From contig RBKR01000012.1 in NCBI GenBank assembly GCA_004835665.1, positions 558,001-622,000 on the forward strand: 64,000 nucleotides of DNA, read 5' to 3'. This stretch comes from Phoma sp. XZ068. Taxonomy: Eukaryota; Ascomycota; Dothideomycetes; Pleosporales; Didymellaceae. The stretch's first letter is position 1. The number at the start of each line of letters is the position of its first letter. A program made the position numbers and the translations under genes. Shown in pieces: positions 29,198-41,715 of this stretch. Under the pieces are notes generated by a model, which saw only the letters and a list, made by a program, of their open reading frames with translations, had not been told where the DNA came from and did no database searches.

Positions 29198-32135
29198 CTA
29201 CTGGTAATCATACCAACTCCGCTCATCGTACGTGAACCCATGTATTCCCCCTACCCCACCCATTGCATTCCCACTCACGCTCACACCTCCATTCGCATTC
29301 GCACCACCATTCGGATGCGGATTCGAATGCGGCGTCCCATTCAACGGCACACCGTTAACGTTGAACCCGCCCCCGACTGGCCCCCCATTCATACTCTGCC
29401 CCTGGCCTGGTCCTGCAGGCGTAAACCCCGCACCACCGGGTGTCTGCCCCGTAGCAGCAAACCAACTCGCGATGTCGCCCAGCTCGGCATTACTCCAGTT
29501 GTCGAACCCGCTGGCGAGTTGTGTCTGGTCGCGGAAGATCCAGTCCTGGCCTTCGCGGATGAGCTGGTCGACGCCGCCGAAGAGTTGGGAGGGGGAGGCG
29601 CCGGCCGAACTCATGCCGTCGAGGGATTGGCGGGCTTGGGTTGAGGCGGGGGTTGCGGGTGTGTGGGCGTTGGCGTGGGATGGGGTCGTGTGGTTTAGGG
29701 GGTCCGAGGGGTGGCGCTGGAGGCGGGTGTGAGTTAGGTCGGTGGGTGGGATGGAGGAGGGGTCGCGGGTGAAGGGCGGGGCGTAGGATGAGGTTGTGGT
29801 TTGGGGGTGGCTTACGTATGCGGCGCTGGATGTGGGCGCGGGGGGTCTGGAGGGGAAGTTTGGAGTCGCGACGTCTGCGATGTTCATGCTGTAGGGTTGG
29901 AGGCTGGGGGAGAATTTTTGGGTTGGGCTTGTTGCCCGCTGGCCTTCTGGGATGAGGACTGGCTCGGCGCGGATGGGCTTGGGTGTGCTGATTTCGTTCC
30001 ACGGCCCGAATTTCTCGTCTGTTCGTGCGAGGACTGCGGCTGCCTCCTCGGGGAGGTCGACCTTCCATCGCTTGGCTAGGACGCTGAGGATGCCCAGGGT
30101 GCGCCGTGCGCAGAGCCAGCCTTCTGCGATCTCTTCGAGGTGCTTGATGCCGTGGATGATGTCGCGTTTGGCGTTCTTCTCGGGGAGGTTGAGTAGGTGG
30201 ATGGTGCACGCCGAGTGCGCAATGTAGACGCAGATGTTGCATATCTGGCGCAGCCCGTGCGAACGCTTGTACAGGCGGAGGAGTTTGGAGATCATGGCCG
30301 CGGCTTGCGTGCATTGCTTGCGTGGGGAGACATTGGGTGGGAGGGGCGAGTTGTCGGGGTTGTACTTGAGGAAAGGCCGGAAGAGGTGGATGTAGAGGAG
30401 CTGGAAGAACATACTACGCGGGTTAGCAGTGTTGGCAATACAGAATTCTGACACTTACTGCATGACGAGCATGTGCGGCAGTCCGCCCTCCTTCGGTTCG
30501 AGCTCTTTCGGCAGATCTCTCCGCCATGTCTCCAGCCGCATGTGTATCTCACTGAGCTTCTTCAGCTCGGCCTGTTTCCCTTTGGCTTTGTCCATGTCAA
30601 TCGGGTTGTAGAAGAACTGCATCAGGTCACTCGAGATCTCGCACAGCTTGGAGATCTGCAGTGCCACCGCTCTCGTCCTCGAGGGCTGCGAGTGCGCCTG
30701 GCTGATGCCCGAGTCTGTGTACGCACTCCACGTCTCAGCGTCTTCGACGGGGAAGACGTCGAACTTGGGCACGGTGATGATGTTGTTGGCCAGCTGCGGC
30801 ATGCGGCCGAGGTAGTTGCTCCAGCACTTGTCGAACAGGAAGCAGCCCCAGAAGGTGATGCGCCGCGCGTCTTCTTCCGTCTCGTCGATGGCGTCTCTGC
30901 TGTGCATGCCGAGGTTGAGCCCGAGGTCGCAGGCCATGCGGAACGACATGCCGCTGTACACCCAGCCCTTGGCCTCGCGCCCACAGCCGGCCTCGCGTAC
31001 AGACATCAGCGCCAGTGCCTGGACGGTGGGGAGTGCGGGCACCTCGTGCAGGTCGCCCTCCATGATCAGGCGCTTGGCCTCGCGGAAGAAGTGGTCGCCG
31101 GCCGTGGCAGAGTCGTCTCGCACCGCTCGTGCTCCAGGCAGGGAGGTGAAGTGCGAGCCCAGCGCCAGCATGGCATTGACCAGCAACGGGGTGCAGTACT
31201 GCATCTTGCGGGTCGAGCCTGGCGGCGGCGTGCCGGCTTGGAACTCGTGCAGGAACAGGTTCTTGGACAGGGTGGTGAAGAAGCTGTAGTGCCAGCAAAA
31301 GTACATGCTGATGAGGTGCTGGACGAGCTCCGGGTCGTCGGTGACGGTGGTCCACGAGCAGTACGGGTCGTCGAGCTGCGGGTACTGGTCCTCTGCGTAC
31401 GGGTCGGGCGACTCGGCGGCCTCGCTGTGCTGGCCCAGGTAGATGAGGTGCGAGGTGCCGCCAATGTAGCGCGTCGAGCCGTCCTCCAGGCGCAGCTCGC
31501 CCATCCTGCCGCTCAGCTGGCTCTCGAACGTCGGCTTGACGGGGGTGACGGCGGGGGTGGAGACGGGGCTGACGGGCTCGTCCTCGTCCTCGTCGCCATT
31601 CTCGCGCGCGATGATGGCCTCGGCGACGGCATCGAGGCTCTCGCAGGTGCGGATCTGCTGCACCAGGCCCGCCACGGCGTCCTCGGGGTAGTTGAGGATG
31701 GCCTGGATCAGCGTCTGCAGGGTCGAGTTGCGCGTCTTGAGGTTGTCAATGTCCTTCTTGTAGACGCCCTTGCGCCGGTGGTCCGAGTTGGGGTCGTAGA
31801 TGCACTCGGTGTTGTAGACGGCGGCGCAGGCGGAGCAGGCCGGCGTCGTGCCGTCACACTGTGTGCTGTCAGTGCTGGAGGGCTGGCACCCGCGGAGAAG
31901 CGGGTCGCGGAGCGCGCTGGTCACGACGTACCTTGCTCTTCCTCTTCCTGCACGGCACGCATGCGCTGGAGATGCAGCGCCGCTTCTTGCTGGCCTCGTC
32001 CTCCTCGGCGCTCTTCTTCGCTCGCCGGCCCTTCTTCGTCGCTGCTGCTGGCGGAGTCGCGCTCGTCGCACTCGCCGCCCTCGTCGCGCTCGTCGCGCTC
32101 GCACTCGCATGCGCCTCTGGCCCGGCGGCGTCCAT
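29198..32135 (-). CDS. Zn(II)2Cys6 fungal transcription factor, 939 aa
   Basis: Exons: 32135-31932, 31858-30459 and 30413-29198. The N-terminus is Ala/Thr-rich, then basic. The zinc cluster is ACVPCRKRKSK|CDGTTPACSAC...EC, i.e. CX2CX6CX6CX2CX7C, with the first intron exactly between Lys and the third Cys. A short coiled-coil-like stretch follows (KKDIDNLKTRNSTLQTLIQ), as in dimerising members. The middle holds a fungal-specific regulatory domain: LVQHLISMYFCWHYSFFTTLSK, MACDLGLNLGMH and RRITFWGCFLFDK. The second intron joins LVM|HMFFQLLYIHLFRPFL. The C-terminal ~200 residues are Pro/Ser then Gly/Asn-rich, a possible activation region. It resembles NirA-like regulators, but the target pathway cannot be told from sequence. 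The opposite strand carries a 570-codon shadow frame. Confidence 0.93.
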
Positions 32136-32919
32136 GTCCAGCGCGGTTCGTCGGTGTGGGGTTTCTATGGCGGGGGCCGCTGTGACGGGTCGCAGTCTCG
32201 CTCAGCGCGACATTAATCAGCCACGGGCGAGTACTGTCTGTCGGACGGACCGTCGTGATTCAGTGCGAGATTCGCTGTCAACATGGCTAGCCCGACTTCC
32301 TTGCGACAGGTCCTCACCCACGTCTGTACATGAGGGGAGTGAAACTGCGGAGAGCTATCTGCCGAGCCGTGATTGGGTGCGATCCGGCCTTATCGCTCCA
32401 GGTACGGCTGTGGGAGTGCGCGGGTGTGGCTTTGTCGTCGCCTGCAGGCCAAGCTGATATCCAACACGCACCTGGGACGCCTTCAAATGTCGTGACAATC
32501 CTCTACGCCGCCAAGTTGAATGGTCCGCTTTGCGGAGACGTCAACGGTGGGCCTGCCATTGGCTCGGCCCGATGCACCATCACACTCCCAATTCACAACC
32601 ACGCTGAACCACAGCTGCGCCAAAGTTGAGCGACTCTGCACTCGATTTTTTAGTTGAGACGAACCAAGATAGATATCCTGCCCATCCTCAGCGCTAGTCG
32701 TCCAAAAAGCAAGCATCTCATAACGCCCAATGATAGCCTCCGTAGTAATCAGGTCCTCGAGCCGTTGCCCAATCCGCACCGATACCTCCAGACAGTTGTC
32801 AAATCCAAGACTTTTCCCAGCCTGCCGATACCTCCAGGCTGTTCGAATCCAGCCAATGTCGTGAATATCTGCATCAAATCGTTCAAAACCAAACTTTTCC
32901 TCAACTTCTCAAAACCTCC
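32136..32919. other. Intergenic
   Basis: About 780 bp between two minus-strand genes: promoter of the zinc-cluster gene and 3' flank of the helicase gene. No coding sequence is supported. Confidence 0.55.
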
Positions 32920-35900
32920 TCAGAGCTCATCAGCATAACCCTCGTGATCGCCATCAGCATGGAAGCCACCAGCATTTGTAGGGTTGTCGACCACGATGAA
33001 AGGTCTGCCGTCGCCGCTGTCTTCAATGTTGCCAAAGAGCCGCATCAGGTCGGAAATATTCAGGCTGGAGTGTATTCAGTCAGCTGACACTGTCATGAGA
33101 AAGACGTGGGAACTTACTTCTTCGTCTTCTTGCCGCGATCGTCCATCACCCCATCAATCTCCTTCTGCTTCTCCTTCTGCATCTGGATCAGACGCGCGTC
33201 GACCGTGTTCTTGACGCACATGCGGCTCATGAATGTCTCGTCTTGCTGCCCGATGCGGAACACTCGACAAAACGCCTGCTGCTCCGAAGCCTGGTTCCAC
33301 CACGGGTCAATGATGATGACCTTCGACGCCATGGTCAAGTTGAGACCGAGGCCGCCGCACCGCAGAGACGCCAATAAGATGTTCGAATGCGGGTTGTCGG
33401 CAAAGTCCTTGATGGACTTGTCGCGCGCCGCCAGGTTTTGCTTCCCGTGGTACTGTGCTTGTTGTTAGTAAAAGCGCAAAGCCTCACGCTCGGAGGACAT
33501 ACCTGTTGCGTTCCCCAGCCTTCCTGCTGGCAGACCTTGGCTAGAATGCGAATCCTGGCCGTGGTCAGTCAGATTCAAAAAGATGAACATCGAAACTTAC
33601 ATCGCTAGGAACTGCGTGTAGATGATGATCTTGACACTCGGGTTCTCTCTAGTCCAGTTGAGGATCTGAGCCTTGATTGCGATGGTCTTAGCGGATGGCA
33701 GGACGTCCTCACCACCCAAGCTCAACCAGTCGTCCGCAATATCTTCGCGATCAAGCCGCTCCTTCTCTTTCTTCTTCTTCAGCGCGGCCTTGGCCCGAGT
33801 TCCACGGCTGGGGCCTGGGGAATCATCGACTTCGTCCTCACAGCGAGTACACGCAGCAAAGACTTGGCCACAGGCTTTGCAGGTTCCATGCGAATTGCCT
33901 TGTTCGGCTGCAGCGCTTAGGACCTCTTCGTAACAGGGGTCGCATAGCAGGTGTCCACAGGCTGTCATCCAAGGTTTCGTTGGCCATTTGTCGCACTGTC
34001 CGCATCTAGCCTTTTCTTTCTTCTCCTCCCAGTGCTCACCAATGGCGAGGCTGTTGACAAATGGCTTAAAGTCATAGCTCTTGCCAAACCCCTTTCCTGA
34101 CTTGTTGCGTTCGGCGCCGCGCGTACCCATAGCTTCTTCTTCCACCTCACCGTCGAGCGGAACATCAACAGGATCGTCGTCTTCATCCTCGTCTTCCTCA
34201 TCATCGTCATCAGGCTCAACATACTCTGTCTTCGCCGCCTTTGCTGCTTCTTCGGCAGCAAGCCTACGCACGGCCTTGGCAGCTGCCTTCCTCTTCTCTC
34301 GCAACTCATGAGCCTCCAGCTGCTTTCGAATGGCAAGGATGGTGCGACCTTGGTCCATGTTACTGGAAGAAGCCTGCCTCTTGACAACCTCCTTGATGCG
34401 TTCAATGTCTACGCGTTCTAGCAGATCTCTCATGACGAACTGCAGCATGAGTACGTGGGCAGTGAGCTGCCGAAGGCGAAGTAACATGACCAAGACGTTG
34501 TTGTATGAGCGTGACAACGTGCCCTTCTTCGACAGCATGTTGATGTTGTGGGCGAAGCGCTGGTGGACGATGTCGTAGATACTCCGCTCGACCGAATTGA
34601 AGTCGCACCAGTGAGTGCTCTGGTTCGCTTGCGGAAGCTTCAGGATGGGGGCATTGAACATTCGATCGGCGTGCGTGCGGCGGATCATAAACTGTGAAAG
34701 GCGAACAAGAAGGCGCTCAGCATTCTCCCCGCCATGGCCACCACAGTAGTTGTTCTTGAAGATCTTGAAACTACCGGTATGTGGCACGTTCAGGAACTTG
34801 AAGTATGGGTAAAGCTCATCCAGACCGTTCAGAATAGGCGTGCCGCTCAAAGCCCACTTGTGAGAGGCCATAAGAGCGCGACAGGCGATGGAGGTTCGTC
34901 CCTGGTGGTTCTTGATCGCTTGCGCTTCATCAAGAACGACGCGTTTGAAGTACATCTGGTGTAGAACTCCCCGATGTTTATCGTATGTCTCTTTCCACCA
35001 AGCAATCTTCTGCTCGGCGGTTTGACACTCGATTGGGGGTTCGTTCTTCGGGTATGACTTCATAACCTCGCTGTATGTGGTGAGGATAATGTCGTGACTG
35101 CCCAGAATTGGAATGGCCTCCGTCGAGTCGAGCCGACTGCCAGCGCCGTAACGCATGATTGTCAAGCTGCAATTGGTGTGTTGCGCAATTTCAGCTGCCC
35201 ACTGGCTCAGCAAAGCTGGGCTGGCGACAAGAAGTGTGGTCTTGGGGGAGCGGTCGTTGCCCTTGAGCGTGGTTTCGCGGGAGTTGACAATGTTGGCTGA
35301 TCATTGGTTAGCAAATGTGTCCAAATAGGTTCAAATGGTACAAGCACGCTCACCGAGCATCATCAGCGTCTTGCCAAGTCCCATTTGATCCGCCATTAAT
35401 CCACCTTTGGGCTCTTGCGCCTCGTTCTCGCGGCGGCGCATGAAAGCGCTACCCAGAACCTGATAGCCTTTCAGAGACGTCTTCATACCACGGATCAACC
35501 AATTGCCACCAGGTGCAATCTTGCATGCTCCTACTCCGTCAAAATCCTTTGAAGCTTGTATCAGAACATTCATGTCACTTCTGACCTGCTTCTTGTCTTG
35601 AATTGGAACACTGGCAATAAGCTCCTTCAGTGCATCTGCTTTCCTTCTTGTTCTCAGAGTTGGCTGGTCGGCAGCCCCCATGCCGGCCTGCTGCTCGAAG
35701 ACATTTGCATTGAAGAGTGAAGTTGCTTGCTTGGTGGCGCGCTGGAGCTCGCGTTTGTCCTTGGCAGTTTTGCGAGATCCTTTCGCAGATGCTCTGCTTG
35801 CTTTGGTTCGGCATGGTCGAGCGGTCTTAGACTTCGGTGCCTTGCTTTTCACAGAAGGTCTCGGATTCTCGGCTTGCTCAAGCGCTGCATCTCCTTTCTG

Positions 35901-37100
35901 TTTCTTTTTCTTCGGCTTGTCCGCACTTGCCTCCAGGGCAACGTGCATGGCTTGTAGTTCAGCATCTTGCATTGACATTGACTCAGCCTGCTTGCTCGGC
36001 TGATCACCACGACGACGCTTGCGGGAGCCTGCCTCACCATGAAAACCGTAGTCTTGCTCGTCTTCTTGCACTTCGGTGTGATTGAATACCTGCGGAAACA
36101 CATTGTCCTCGTCGCCCTCTTGCAATATCACCAACTCGCGTTGTCGCTTCCTCAAGCGAGTGTCTTCGGCGCCTTTGATCTTCATCCATTCGATATCCTG
36201 TAGGAACGGGAGACGACCGTTTTGCTGCTCTTTCAGCTTCTCATAATGGTGCTTCTGCTTCTGAAACTCAGCCAATGCATTTCTATGAGCCATCTCATCT
36301 TCATCGACCTTGATGGGATAGGCTCCAGTCGGCGGTCTAATGCCAGCTGTGACGGCCTCCAGATAGTCCTCTGGATCAAGGTCTGCACTTGACTGCGCTG
36401 ATGCGGCGTATTTAGCAAACGCGTTCTTTCGGTTTTGAACCCGCTTCTGCATGTTGCGGACTTGGGCGAACACTGAAAGCTTTGGAGGAGCGTCGGCTTG
36501 ACGAGCAGGTGCTGGTTTCCGTCGTGGCGGCGCGGCATTCAGACGGAACGGTGTCGGAGAGGGGACAGGAGAGTGTGCAAATGGGCCATTTTCAGGAATG
36601 AAGAGGGATGTGGAGTCGTCAATATCGGCATCGTGCTGAGCAGAGCCATGGGCAACGGTGTTAGGTACGGTATCACCATGATCGTCTGACACACTTTCCA
36701 TAATAGTGGCAGGCACGATTGGTTCGCGAAAGATTCGCTGCGCCTGTTGTCGAGGTTCGGGATCGGCATTGACGAGGTCGAGCGATTGCGTCTTGGGTTG
36801 GTAGTCTTGCTCAACAGACTCGAGGACGTGATCATGTTGTGCTTCGTAGCCTGATGGCTCTGTGCCATAGCCTTCGAAACCAAGGAGTTGTTGTGAAGAG
36901 GAAGTGTCGTCATGAGGTATGATTGCGAGAGCTGCAGCTTGCCCATCACCGGCAGCAACTGAATCATCCGTGGGACCCGTGTAGGCATTGGGATACTCGG
37001 AATGTGAATGGATACCCTCGTTCTGCTCGGAAAAATCATCTGCATCCCCAAACTCTGTCGCCATCGGCACGTGTTGGTCATCGGGACCTTCGTCACTCAT
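32920..37100 (-). CDS. SNF2-family ATPase with internal RING finger, Rad16/Rad5 type, 1324 aa
   Basis: Exons: 37100-35354, 35296-33601, 33554-33503, 33452-33118 and 33064-32920. The first ~470 residues are Ser/Gln/Lys-rich and disordered. ATPase motifs: Walker A GLMADQMGLGKT (about 570, just before intron 1), DEAQ box VVLDEAQAIKN (about 705), and HKWALSGTPILN. A long acidic/coiled insert separates the lobes, followed by a RING-like cluster (about 1013-1060: CGQCDKWP, MTACGHLLCDPC, CKACGQVF). The C-terminal helicase lobe lies in the small exons: VKIIIYTQFLAMI, NILLASLRCGGLGLNL, IIIDPWWNQASEQQAF and RVFRIGQ. A RING between the two lobes marks the Rad5/Rad16/HLTF class, DNA-repair translocases and ubiquitin ligases. 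No HIRAN domain noticed, so Rad16-like is favoured. Confidence 0.92.
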
Positions 37101-38143
37101 CTTGCTGGAGGGGAGTTCTGGAGTTCGTTAGTGATGATTCGAGAAACAGAGGACTTGAGACTACGATAGTACAGTACGAAGGCGAGACAGGTTCTTGGAA
37201 GTGAAGCGAATCTGTGACTGTCTTGCTTGAAGTCTGAGTTAGAGGTAAGTTGCGGCGGGAATTTTGAACTGGTTGTCCAAAGCTCTGACTCTGTCACTCC
37301 AACGAGCGAGGTGGGACAGAGCTCACGCGGAACGTGAGCTATAGCTGCAGGAGGGGTTGTGAGTATTGGTTGTGGCGAGTTGCTGGTGGGCGCTGTGTGG
37401 TGTGGTGAATAGTGCTGTCTGTTGCTTGTATTGCTGGATAGAGATCGATGCGTTGGAGCTTGACGACGAACAAAGATCCAAAGAAGTGGGGTGTAGGAGG
37501 AAGGGATTAGTGACACAGTGGGCAGTCTTATATACTATGAGTGATGGCGATGCTTCAGGGCCGACCTGAAGTTTGTTGAAGTGAGAGAGCGAGGTGAGAG
37601 CGGGGCAATTATTGGCAAGCGGATGCACGCAAAGCTGAGAGAAGTAAGCCAGTCAATGTTGTAGAAACTGTGGTTGAAGTGAGAAAAGAGTGCAGCGACC
37701 GAGACAATGCTGGAATTGTGGAGTCCACTGGAGTACTCCAGGCTTCCGTGAGAGAGGTGGGACGGCACCATAGTTCTCAGTGTAGTCATCACAGTGGTGT
37801 GTGAGTATATATTTGCAACGTTGTGAACCTGTGAAGATCAGCAAATGAAAGTAGTGAGAGAATAATAAAGACGAACTTCTTCGGTAAGATGCTACGCTCC
37901 TTCCTCAGCACCACCTCCAACACCTTCCTCATTATTTGCCAACGTCAGGACACGCGATAATGTTGCTGATTATTTGCATTGTTTTTGAAAGACATTACTT
38001 GGTTATAGGGGGTATCAAACACCAGGCAAGGAACGAAGACTGCTTGCACTTCATATGCACCTCCTTGCCTCCAACGCCACGGTAGTCTGACGGTACGCTG
38101 ACAAGGTACGAATTACAATATGAGAAGGAAAGAATGTATACGC
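37101..38143. other. Intergenic
   Basis: About 1 kb upstream of the helicase gene and downstream of the exchanger gene. Minus-strand TATA-like runs occur near 37531 and 37808, hundreds of bp from the ATG. No coding sequence supported. Confidence 0.5.
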
Positions 38144-39987
38144 TTAGCACTGGTTCTCCGCGATCTCGGGATAGAACCAAGCAGCTACTGATATGATAAT
38201 ATAACTCGCCATAAGCAAGATGCCTTCGAGCCAATCTGTATGCTTGTTAGCTTGTGTTCATACCGCTTTTGAATGCAGAAGTACTTACGGGACTTTCCAT
38301 CCTGAATAAGGTAGTTTACCAGAAGTACGGAGACGAACAACGTAGCAATCTGGAAGGTATCGAAGTACAAGGTCATGCAGTCCTTACCCAAGATCCAACC
38401 AAGGAGGATGATAAAGGGGAACACGAGCAGAGCAATCTGCATACTCGAACCAACGGCGACACCAATGGACAGGTCCATCTTGTCCTTGATAGCGACAGTG
38501 ACAGCGGTTGCGTGCTCCGCAGCATTACCGACGATAGGGAGAAGAATCAGACCAACAAATGTAGTCGAAACGTGACCGGTAGCGGTAAGCCCATCAATAC
38601 TGCTGACCATAAATTCAGAGCAGAATGCAACAAGAGTGGTGGAGAGAGCGAGTGTGATGAGAGCGCCAATAACGGACAGAGATGGCGACTCGAACTCCTC
38701 CTCTTCCTCTTCCTCGTCAGGATTGTTCAGAAGGTTTTTGAGGTTGACACCTCCTCCAGATGCTGCAGCAGTGCCCGCACCGATAGCGGCGACACCGCGG
38801 TTTGCTGCGCCCTCCTCGATCTTGGAAGATTTGCGTTTGGGGACTTTCTGGCTGGGAGCGTTGTACATCTCGACGTGAGTCTTGAGCTGGAAGAACAGGT
38901 AGCAGCCATAGACGAATAGAAGAATGAGCGCAGTTCCGTGCGAAAGCTCCTGGTTCCTCAAAGCATCGCCATCGTCGTTGTTGTCCTCGGCGATGGTGTT
39001 GTGGAACACAGTAGGGATGATAAGCGAGGCGATACAGAGCGCAAGGAGCGATGCAGCAGTCTGCGCAACTGTAACGTTAAAGAACTGCTCTGGACGATTG
39101 ATGCCTCCCAAGAAGAAGGACATGCCCAGAACTAGAAGCAGGTTCGAAAGCATACTGCCAATGAGCGATGTCTTGACGATGACGATCTCGTCTTTGATCA
39201 AAGCCTGAATCGAAACAATCAACTCGACAGCGTTGCCGAACGTAGCGTTCAGCAGCCCACCCATTGTCTCCCCAACTCTGATCGCGAGCTCCTCGGTTGC
39301 GTTACTTAGCATGGCTGCGAGCGGGATGATAGCGATGAAGTTGATGATGAAGACTGGAACAGGCCCGAGACCAGCGTAGAAGACAGCAAATCCAACGGGA
39401 ACAAAGATAAGTAGGACATTGATCCAGGCACCAAACAGAACGAAGCGGAATTGCTGGCCGGCTGGAATCTTCCTCTTGTGTGCCTTGCGTTTGCGCTCTT
39501 CTAGGGAAAGGTCCTCCGACTCTTGATTCGCAAGTGTTTCCTCATGTTCGTTGTCGTGCTCTTTCCGGAACAGCTTCTTGAATTTGCCTCGCTTCGTAAC
39601 ACCATCTGTGGAGCCAACAACAGTGCTGTCACTCCCATCTTTCACGTCCCCATTGGTCTGTGGCACTGCTTCTGTCTCTCTTTTAACTGATAATTCTGGA
39701 AAGCTTGAGTTGCCATATGCTGTTGTCGGTGAAACCTGGGTGGGCTCTGTGGTGTGGTGAGCTGGCCCTCCAAACTCTTTGGCAGCTTCTCTGCTCTCGT
39801 TTCGTCTTTGCTCTTCAACTGCAGTCATCTGGTCGGCCTCCGATCGTGTGCGGTACAGGTTCTCTTCATCTCCAAGAGGCGATTGCTCCTTTGATCGTGT
39901 CCTGGCAAAAGGGTTGTAGTTCATGGTCCCATTATTACCGCCTTGCGACGCGGCGCGATGCGCTTGTCTTCTTACGGAGTCTATCAT
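38144..39987 (-). CDS. vcx1: Vacuolar Ca2+/H+ exchanger (CAX family), 596 aa
   Basis: Exons 39987-38289 and 38235-38144. It would pump cytosolic Ca2+ into the vacuole in exchange for protons. The N-terminal ~175 residues are hydrophilic and end in a basic KRKAHKRKIP. About eleven membrane helices follow. The two alpha repeats are clear: GNAVELIVSIQALI (about 254-267), and GNAAEHATAVTVAIKDKMD followed by IGVAVGSSMQIAL (about 485-515). An acidic loop (NNPDEEEEEEEFESP) between the halves is typical of fungal Vcx1-type proteins. The last exon completes the final helix (HWLEGILLMASYIIISVAAWFYP). Skipping it would replace this helix with unrelated sequence. Start codon: the first ATG of the open frame; a GTAAGA just after it could alternatively be a donor. 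Confidence 0.94.
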
Positions 39988-41715
39988 GGTTGTTAGCTGT
40001 TGTCACATCGAGGACGTCGTGTTATGGTTCGACTTTGACGTCCATGGCGATGCGCCGGAGATGGCAGCTCCACTTACGCATTGGTATGGATCTGGTAGGT
40101 AACTCGGCCGACGTGGATATCCTGGCTATAGAAAAGGGACTCGATCGATATTCCCAAAGTGGAGCTTAGACGCGCAGATGCTTACGTCGGACTCGGAAAA
40201 GAAATCTTGTTGTCTCGGCAGACGTGTTGGGGGCGAGAACAGTAACAATGTTGACCCTCTATGTTTGGCCAGACAAAGGCGCGCTTTCAAGATAGGTGAA
40301 TTCTGGGATAGATGGTGCAAGTGGAAATGAAAAGACAACAAGGGAAGACTGTTGCCTGGTTGCCTTGTTATGAAGGGTGCTTTGGGAATGAAAAGACAGG
40401 CAAGAAAGGGGACGCAAGCGACGTAATTAAACAGGTGTTTGGCGACTCGCTGGCACCACGTAAACTGTGGCTGGAATTCTTAGTGCGAACGAATTGAAGG
40501 GCGAAAATGCCCCTGCGCCACCGACCTGGAGAGTCTAAATTGCAAGGTCGCGGCAGTGCTGTCTAGCGTGGGCGACGAGAAATCAAATCAGAGTCCGTGG
40601 AGACGAGAGATCGCTGCTGGTTCCACGGCCTTTGCTGCGTGCGATGCTCACACGTCACGACTTACCGTTGTTAAGCAAGCCAAGGGGGCAGCTTGAACGC
40701 TTGAAAGGGTCTTGGCTGAGCGTCAAGCAAGGAAATCTGGGGCCTAGGTGTCTGGGCGGTGACAGCATCAACGCGGCACGAAGGCTTATTTGGTCCTCTC
40801 GTCTCACCAGCCACAGCTATCCATTCTCGAATCAACGGGAGCGTTGCTTCGCATCTTGATGAATTCCTGGTTTATTGCCATGTTATATTAGATTGTTGTT
40901 CGCATCGATAGCGGCTGCTGCGCTTCGGGGCTCACGCTGCGAAAGGGTAGTTATCCGACAGCTACGCAGGCCATGCGGTGTGCTGTGGCTTAACACGGCC
41001 GAGTCCTTGTCATGTGGACGTGGTTTTGGGCGCAATCCAGGCTGCGAGCTTGTTGAACAACATAAGCAAAGGTGGAAGGAAAACCGCGGGCTAGGGTCGA
41101 TGGCAGTCTTTATATATTGCAATTGTTGGGGTCCAGATTGTATTTCACGGCAATCCGGCAAGCATGCGGATACACGGCTGTCTCTTCTACACCAAATTCA
41201 GTCCTCAACGCAGACCGCAGAGGACTTTCGAGGTCCTCCGGGGCTGACCTGTGTCTGGCAAGTGGGCTGCATGCAAGCGCCCCCACAAGCCACGCGTTCA
41301 TGCAATGACGTATCTTTGCAGATGCATCGCGCAAGTCTGACTTGTAGGTGTTGTGATATGTAAATATGTAAATTGTCACAATACTCGCTGATTTGCTCTG
41401 TGTGAGATCGGTCCTGAGAACTTGCGATTAATACAGTCCAGCAAGGCCCTGCAGCAAGCTGAGTATCATATCGAGGGCCTATTACGTCTTTGACACCAGT
41501 GTAGACTCACGACATCACATGCCAAGATGCAAGTTCAATCACGATATAAAGAAAACACTGTCAATTGGTAAACAACACCTTCACGTCGCTTTCCATTGCA
41601 AAATGCCACCGCTGTCGTACCCAGCCATCAAACGCCTGCTCATAAAAGACATAACCTCGTGTTCTTGGACCACGGAACAAATCACTGTCGTCCCTAACAA
41701 CTAAATACCACACAC
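39988..41715. other. Long intergenic region (1.7 kb)
   Basis: Upstream of the exchanger gene and downstream of the Pmp3-like gene. Only short overlapping frames without family signatures. No RNA gene or repeat recognised. Confidence 0.5.

Noticed and set aside
29490..30314. 274-codon minus frame rich in Pro, Arg and His
   Set aside because: Alternative frame of exon 3 of the zinc-cluster gene; composition is typical of a shadow frame.
30473..32185. 570-codon open frame on the plus strand
   Set aside because: It lies antisense to the zinc-cluster gene, is Val/Gly/Leu/Arg-rich with no domain, and is explained by high third-position GC of the minus-strand gene.
32841..32850. GTTCGAATCC, a match to a tRNA B box
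   Set aside because: No A box, acceptor stem or cloverleaf could be folded around it.
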